Of a DNA stretch of 10,848 nucleotides, positions 7,103-10,848 are shown piece by piece. This stretch comes from Spirochaetota bacterium (GTDB lineage: Bacteria; Spirochaetota; Spirochaetia; DSM-27196; PWMO01), in the NCBI GenBank assembly GCA_009908735.1, contig JAAAOR010000013.1:1-10848 (forward strand), written 5' to 3'. A program made the position numbers and the translations under genes. Position 1 is the stretch's first letter. Each line of letters begins with the position of its first letter. Under the pieces are notes generated by a model. The model saw only the letters and a program-made list of their open reading frames with translations, was not told the origin of the DNA and made no database searches.

Positions 7103-7599
7103 CGCTCGTCTTTATCGATCCGGATGCCACGGTGAACGTCCAGCTCGTGTTCGAGAAGTCGCATTTCTCGAGCGCCGACGAAGCATTTCGTGCGATCGGC
7201 TCGGTGATCGTCGAGGCCTTCGGGGAGCTCGGCGTGGAGGACGCATGGTACAAGCATCAGGGAGCCGTGCGGTCGGCCGGCGGAAAGAAGCTTGCGACGA
7301 TTCTCCTCAGCGAGATCGAGAACCTGTACGTCTCGAACGTGATCGTCTTTCTCAAGGAGATGGACACCGACCCACTCTTCAAGGTGCTCTACGTCCCGCC
7401 GGAGATCAAGGACAAGGCGGTCGAGCCGCTGAGCAGCGTCGAGCAGGAAGCGGGCCGCAAAGCCACAATCGAGCAGTTCCGTGACGCCCTCGTCGCGAAG
7501 CTCTCGGCGACGCTCGGCATAACGATTCGGCCCGGCAAGCTCACCCGCGATGAGCTCATGGCCTACGAGAAGAACCGCGCCATGGCACATCGCGTGTGA
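6673..7599 (+). CDS. Chimera: N-terminus of an acyl-CoA synthetase joined to the C-terminal part of an LplA-like protein
   Basis: 308 residues, the reciprocal partner of the preceding gene. Residues 1-143 are the start of an AMP-forming synthetase: LEEITRRYRKREAIRFEG, TTYQELEENANRVAGGL (39-55), GAGDRVALMLPNIPEF (61-76), QKLGAVAVPFNTMYKGREI (84-102) and CPDLEHIVVTGQR (131-143), stopping before the P-loop. Residues 144-308 match the rest of a lipoate-ligase-like fold: TLVFIDPDATVN, SADEAFRAIGSVIVEAFGEL, GKKLATILLSEI (204-215) where LplA has its catalytic-Lys motif RKVSGSA, and LFKVLYVPPEIKDKAVEPL (235-253). The usual GRNDL and HHGTLL motifs read KHQGA and VSNVIVFL, so ordinary ligase activity is doubtful. 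ATG overlaps the previous stop (TAATG) with GGGAG 5 bases upstream. The joint is at Arg143 (7099-7101). Confidence 0.82.
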   Translation: MFKRAKEEGPPPVGLGHTLEEITRRYRKREAIRFEGQVTTYQELEENANRVAGGLSALGIGAGDRVALMLPNIPEFAYSFFGIQKLGAVAVPFNTMYKGREISFILKDSRARAIICLTNFANLISEIREDCPDLEHIVVTGQRTLVFIDPDATVNVQLVFEKSHFSSADEAFRAIGSVIVEAFGELGVEDAWYKHQGAVRSAGGKKLATILLSEIENLYVSNVIVFLKEMDTDPLFKVLYVPPEIKDKAVEPLSSVEQEAGRKATIEQFRDALVAKLSATLGITIRPGKLTRDELMAYEKNRAMAHRV

Positions 7600-7692
7600 G
7601 CCGGCGCTGGAACGCGGCCCGGGAGGCGGATCTGATCACCTGAGTGCGTGCGCCTTGGCCGGGCTGCTCGACCCGTCTCGGCCGAATGCGTT

Positions 7693-9135
7693 ATGCTTAT
7701 GGACGTGGCATCCGACGTTCTTCAAAAGTTTTCGCGAGAGGAACTGGATCAGCTTTTCGACGCTCTATCCCGGCTGGGTATCTTCTTCAAGGATCTCGAT
7801 AAAGACGAGGTGATCCCGAATGCCTTCTGGGCGGTGTGGGGCTACAGCGCCGAGGAGATGAAAGGTGAGCGCTGGCTCAAGGCCCTTCACCCGGATGATC
7901 GGGCGCAGGTGAGGATGCGCTTCGAAGAGCACGGCAACGGTAGCGACGAGATCACCCAGTCGGAGTACCGGGTCCTCACGAAATCCGGCGAGGTCCGCTG
8001 GATTCTCAGCAAGGCGATCCTCTTCGGTGGCGAGGGCGATAATGCCCATCACAAGATGGTGGCCATCGACTACGACGTGACCGCAATGAAGGAGGCGGAG
8101 GAGCAGATCGCGCGGGCACGTGCCGACGCCGAAGCCCACGCTCGAGAGGCGGAACTGTTGCGGCGGGCAGGTGCGGCCATCGCATCCACGTTGGACAGGA
8201 GTCAGGCGGTGCGGCGGGTCCTCAGCTTCCTTGCGCAAACCGTACCCTATCAGACCGCGACGGTGCAGGTCCTCGAAGAGGATGTGCTCGAGGTCGTCGA
8301 CTCTTCGGGGCCGGTGCGTAGCGGCTTCGGTCCCGGCACCAAGCACGCGCTGCGTGATCATTTCGGCTACCGGTGGATCGTGGAGAGCAGGGAACCGGAG
8401 CTCCTCGTCCGCCCTGCAGATGAGATCCCCGAGCTCCCCGAACACGCTGATGGCGAGCCGATCTCATGGATCGGCGTTCCCCTCCTGGCTCAGGGAGTCG
8501 TAGTCGGCACGCTCACGTTGTCGGCTTCGCACGGCGAGTCCTTCGGAGAGGAGCATTTGCGGCTTGCCTCCGCCATTGCCGACTACGTGGCCCTAGCAAT
8601 TCAGAACGCCCGGCTTTTCGAGGTGGCCCACCGCGCCGCCATTACCGATCCATTGACCGGTGTCTATACACGATACTGGTTTATCCCGTACGTGGAACAA
8701 GAGATCGCGGCCGCTCTTCGAGCCTCGGCGCCTCTCTCGCTGCTTGTCTTTGATCTGGACCACTTCAAGCAGTTGAACGACACCTACGGCCACCCCGCCG
8801 GCGACGACGTCCTTGCCGGACTCATTCGGGCAATCTCCGGCGTGCTGCGCGCGGCGAATCCCGTGTGCCGACTCGGCGGCGAGGAGTTTGCGGTTCTCCT
8901 GCCCGGCACGGAGGCCGAGGCGGCACGAGCGGTCGCAGGTCGGCTCTGCGAGACAGCCGAGGCGGCGAGATACGACTGCTGCCCCTACCGCCCGGTGACT
9001 ATCAGTGTGGGCGTTGCAAGCCTCGGCGATTCCTGCCGGGATTACCGTGAGCTTCTGTCGAACGCCGACAAAGCGCTGTACCGCGCCAAGGCGAGGGGCC
9101 GGAATCGAGTTGTTCTGTCCGGTGCGCACGACTGA
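7693..9135 (+). CDS. PAS-GAF-GGDEF diguanylate cyclase
   Basis: A cytoplasmic sensor that would make c-di-GMP from two GTP. Counting from GTG 7648 (495 residues), a PAS domain spans about 36-148 (FFKDLDKDEVI, WGYSAEEM, LHPDDRAQV, VRWIL, DYDVTAMKEAEEQI). A short Ala/Glu coiled linker (148-172) leads to a GAF domain (about 172-325; SWIGVPLLAQGVVVGTLTLS, AIADYVALAIQNARLFE). The GGDEF domain (about 329-491) shows DPLTGVYTRYWF, FDLDHFKQLNDTYGHPAGDD, the active-site GGEEF (410-414) and ADKALYRAKARGRN. The inhibitory I-site reads RAAN (401-404) rather than RxxD. No membrane segment is seen, so a soluble ligand or redox cue is likely. The start is uncertain: GTG 7648, ATG 7693 and ATG 7699 all lack a good RBS. 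I chose 7693 (480 residues) because the domain begins soon after it. The stop of the preceding chimera is 93 bases upstream. Confidence 0.88.
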   Translation: MLMDVASDVLQKFSREELDQLFDALSRLGIFFKDLDKDEVIPNAFWAVWGYSAEEMKGERWLKALHPDDRAQVRMRFEEHGNGSDEITQSEYRVLTKSGEVRWILSKAILFGGEGDNAHHKMVAIDYDVTAMKEAEEQIARARADAEAHAREAELLRRAGAAIASTLDRSQAVRRVLSFLAQTVPYQTATVQVLEEDVLEVVDSSGPVRSGFGPGTKHALRDHFGYRWIVESREPELLVRPADEIPELPEHADGEPISWIGVPLLAQGVVVGTLTLSASHGESFGEEHLRLASAIADYVALAIQNARLFEVAHRAAITDPLTGVYTRYWFIPYVEQEIAAALRASAPLSLLVFDLDHFKQLNDTYGHPAGDDVLAGLIRAISGVLRAANPVCRLGGEEFAVLLPGTEAEAARAVAGRLCETAEAARYDCCPYRPVTISVGVASLGDSCRDYRELLSNADKALYRAKARGRNRVVLSGAHD

Positions 9136-9195
9136 TGTGTATTGGCCGCCGTGTGCGGCTTTCCGATGCCATCGTGTCATAGGTACGTTTCGATA

Positions 9196-10536
9196 ATGCG
9201 AGCACGACTGGGGAAAGTTAGATCGGCGTTGCGGCACAGCTTCTGGTTCCTTCCGGCTCTCCTGTCTATCCTCGCGGCGGCTCTGTCCTTGGCGGCCGGC
9301 GCGCTGGGAAGCTGGGTCGACGTTCCGCCTGTGGGCTGGGTCTATGCCCTCGGCTCCCAGGGGATCCGCGACCTTCTGGGAATGATCGCCGGCTCCATGA
9401 TTACGGTGGCCACCACGGCCTTTTCCATCATCATCGTGGCATTACAACTTGCCTCGGGACAGCTCGGCCCGCGATTGCTGCGAAACTTCATTCGCGACAG
9501 AGGCAATCAGGTGGTCTTCGGGGTGTTTCTCGGAACGTTCGTCTACAGCGCGTTGTTGCTGCGAACGATAGGGGAGGACGGTGAGCTTTCCTCGTCGACG
9601 GGTGTTTCGGTTTCCTTCGCCCTGCTGCTGGCAATGATAGCGGTCGGAGTTCTCATCTTTTTCATCCATCACGCCGCCCTGTCTATCCAGAAAGACAGGG
9701 TCATCGCACGGCTGAGCGAGGAGCTTACGAAGTCCGTGCACAAGCTCTATCCCAAAACGATCGGCCTCGAGCCCCCGGAAATCGTGGAAGATGATAGAAT
9801 CGTGGCCCAGCGTCTCCCGAAAAGCGCTACCTCACCCTGGGAGGGAATCGTCGACCTGCGCGTGGAGAATACCGGCTATATCCAAGCTGTGGATGCAAAG
9901 AAGCTGATGAACGTCGTGGTCGCAGCCGACATTCAGGTGTATCTGACCAAGCGGCCCGGAGATTTTGTGAGTCATGGTGCCGTGGTTGCGAAGATCCGCT
10001 CGGGAGAGCACGTCTGCGCCAAGACGGAGCGGCGTCTCAGAGATGTCTTTGTGCTTGGAGTCGAGCGGACTGCGCAACAGGATGTCGCTTTCGTATTCGA
10101 TCAGCTCGTAGAAATCGGCATCCGCGCCCTCTCACCCGGAATCTATGATTCCTTCACTGCAATGCGGTGCGTTGACCGTCTCGCGGACGCTCTGTCCCTG
10201 GTTGCCCGCACGCCCTTTCCGTCGCCCTATCGCTTTGACGGTGAGGGCAACCTCCGGGTCATAACCGAGCCGCTCAACTTTGCCGTCCTTATTTCCCTTG
10301 TACTGTATCCCCTGGCCGAAGCCGCGGCCGGCCACACAAACGTCGTGGCCAGGCTATTCGGGGCGATCGGTGAGATCGGGAGCGCCTGCGGCGAGCAGCG
10401 TGAACGGGAGGCCCTGCGCCGGTTTAACGATTATCTTCTCGAGCTCTCCCAGTCCGCGCCCGGCCGGCCGGTAGAGTATGCAGGTCTCGATAAGCTTCAT
10501 GAAGAGGCGAATCAAATCGTGGGTAAGCCCGACTGA
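9196..10536 (+). CDS. DUF2254 family membrane protein
   Basis: A 446-residue predicted inner-membrane protein of unknown function. It starts MRARLGKVRSALRHSFWFLP, the usual opening of the family. Four hydrophobic segments follow at about 16-38, 62-83, 106-123 and 139-158. The family signature ALQLASGQLGPRLLRNFIRD (about 82-101) lies between helices 2 and 3, followed by VVFGVFLGTFVYSALLLR. The C-terminal half is soluble and includes SPWEGIVDLRVENTGYIQAV and RPGDFVSHG, also typical. I prefer ATG 9196 to an upstream in-frame TTG at 9142, which would add 18 residues unlike the family, although the RBS here is weak (AGGT about 12 bases upstream). It lies 60 bases after the cyclase and could be co-transcribed with it; no functional link is evident. 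Confidence 0.85.
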   Translation: MRARLGKVRSALRHSFWFLPALLSILAAALSLAAGALGSWVDVPPVGWVYALGSQGIRDLLGMIAGSMITVATTAFSIIIVALQLASGQLGPRLLRNFIRDRGNQVVFGVFLGTFVYSALLLRTIGEDGELSSSTGVSVSFALLLAMIAVGVLIFFIHHAALSIQKDRVIARLSEELTKSVHKLYPKTIGLEPPEIVEDDRIVAQRLPKSATSPWEGIVDLRVENTGYIQAVDAKKLMNVVVAADIQVYLTKRPGDFVSHGAVVAKIRSGEHVCAKTERRLRDVFVLGVERTAQQDVAFVFDQLVEIGIRALSPGIYDSFTAMRCVDRLADALSLVARTPFPSPYRFDGEGNLRVITEPLNFAVLISLVLYPLAEAAAGHTNVVARLFGAIGEIGSACGEQREREALRRFNDYLLELSQSAPGRPVEYAGLDKLHEEANQIVGKPD

Positions 10537-10538
10537 GC

Positions 10539-10564
10539 CCGGCGGACCGCCGGCGTGCGCCGGC
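10539..10564 (+). terminator. Pair of overlapping GC hairpins after the DUF2254 gene
   Basis: CCGGCG (10539-10544) pairs with CGCCGG (10548-10553), and GCCGGC (10549-10554) pairs with GCCGGC (10559-10564). The two stems share bases and exclude each other. They begin 2 bases after the stop codon. No T-run follows, so this may be a transcript-end stabiliser or Rho-dependent end rather than a true intrinsic terminator. Confidence 0.35.
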
Positions 10565-10571
10565 GCAGCAA

Positions 10572-10639
10572 CTGTGCCCTCTGCGGCCTCTACAGCTGTG
10601 TCCTGGTATTCATGCTATGCATAAGTATACTGGGCACAG
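10572..10639 (+). promoter_or_regulatory. Promoter and candidate operator of the GntR-type gene
   Basis: A good -10 (TATACT, 10626-10631) lies 18 bases upstream of the ATG; the -35 (near 10603, CTGGTA) is poor, which suggests activator dependence or weak basal activity. CTGTGCCC (10572-10579) and GGGCACAG (10632-10639) are perfect inverted copies, and CTGTGTCC (10596-10603) is a third near-copy. Half-sites bracketing the -10 next to a regulator gene suggest self-regulation. The RBS AGGAGG (10638-10643) sits 5 bases before the ATG and overlaps the last half-site. Confidence 0.5.
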
Positions 10640-10648
10640 GAGGCGCTC

Positions 10649-10848
10649 ATGGGCACAGCGGCAACGATTCCGAAATACGAGGCGGTGGCCGATCGCGTTC
10701 AGGCGATGATCGATAACGGCGTGTATGAGCCCGGCGAGCGGCTTCCCTCGATACGCGAGCTTCACCTCCAGCTCGGCGTGAGCATCAACACGGTGAGAGA
10801 GGCCTATCGGGTGCTCGAAAGCCGGGGGGTCGCTGAGGCGGTATCGCA
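10649..10848 (+). CDS. GntR-family transcriptional regulator (partial, C-terminus off the right edge)
   Basis: 66 codons of a DNA-binding regulator are visible. The winged helix-turn-helix is complete: PKYEAVADRVQAMIDNGVYE, PGERLPSIREL, then LGVSINTVREAYRVLESRGV, all in the standard GntR order. The effector-binding domain is outside the window, so a small YtrA-type, a larger GntR subfamily or a MocR/PdxR aminotransferase fusion are all possible. The start is secured by AGGAGG 5 bases upstream and a well-placed -10 element. It has its own promoter, and nothing shown here identifies its targets beyond a possible operator at its own promoter. Confidence 0.88.
   Translation, partial: MGTAATIPKYEAVADRVQAMIDNGVYEPGERLPSIRELHLQLGVSINTVREAYRVLESRGVAEAVS

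Noticed and set aside
6406..7590. 394-codon open frame on the minus strand opposite the second chimera
   Set aside because: The plus-strand frame has clear synthetase and LplA-like motifs and an RBS; the antisense translation shows none and is a GC-rich shadow.
5264..7599. Simple frameshift or pseudogene explanation for the split synthetase
   Set aside because: The halves are in reversed order and each is fused in frame to a complementary LplA-like piece; a frameshift or nonsense change cannot give that.

Overview
The window looks like a chromosomal stretch of a GC-rich, free-living spirochaete-like bacterium. The support is indirect: the leader of the peptide-binding protein ends in AxFAGGSGEAE, a pattern common in Spirochaeta-type binding proteins, and the exported proteins are rich in Asp/Glu, which would fit a saline habitat. 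No rRNA, tRNA, CRISPR array, transposase or phage gene was seen.

Layout. Minus strand, 1-2247: an oligopeptide/dipeptide-type ABC importer operon, with the binding protein followed 8 bases later by a DppC/OppC-type permease that runs off the left edge. A divergent intergenic region (2248-2491) carries an inverted repeat and a good sigma70-type promoter for a rightward lipoprotein gene (2492-3286). That lipoprotein has an FMN_bind-like fold signature and a perfect ApbE flavinylation motif, and the gene ends in a strong intrinsic terminator. Next comes a tightly coupled rightward cluster (3474-7599): a two-helix small membrane protein, a sodium:solute symporter, and two chimeric genes. A PAS-GAF-GGDEF diguanylate cyclase (7693-9135), a DUF2254 membrane protein (9196-10536) and the first 66 codons of a GntR-type regulator (from 10649, with its own promoter/operator region) complete the window.

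The main discovery candidate is the pair at 5264-7599. The first gene is the N-terminal third of a lipoate-protein-ligase-like (LplA/BPL fold) protein joined to the C-terminal three quarters of an acyl-CoA synthetase. The second is the missing N-terminal quarter of an acyl-CoA synthetase joined to the missing C-terminal two thirds of the LplA-like protein. Re-pairing the halves gives a full-length 530-residue synthetase and a full-length 247-residue LplA-like protein. Both joints fall after an Arg CGG codon, inside the same 5-base word ACGGA. In DNA terms, a circularly permuted synthetase gene sits inside an lplA-like gene, flanked by ACGGA direct repeats. It may be a real rearrangement (possibly a split enzyme pair working in trans) or an assembly artefact. 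Reads across the joints and homologue searches would decide.

How the genes may work together (inference): the symporter would bring in a carboxylate, the synthetase activity would activate it as an acyl-adenylate/acyl-CoA, and the LplA-like protein might transfer or sense an acyl group. The cyclase and DUF2254 genes lie on the same strand, but nothing ties them to this pathway.
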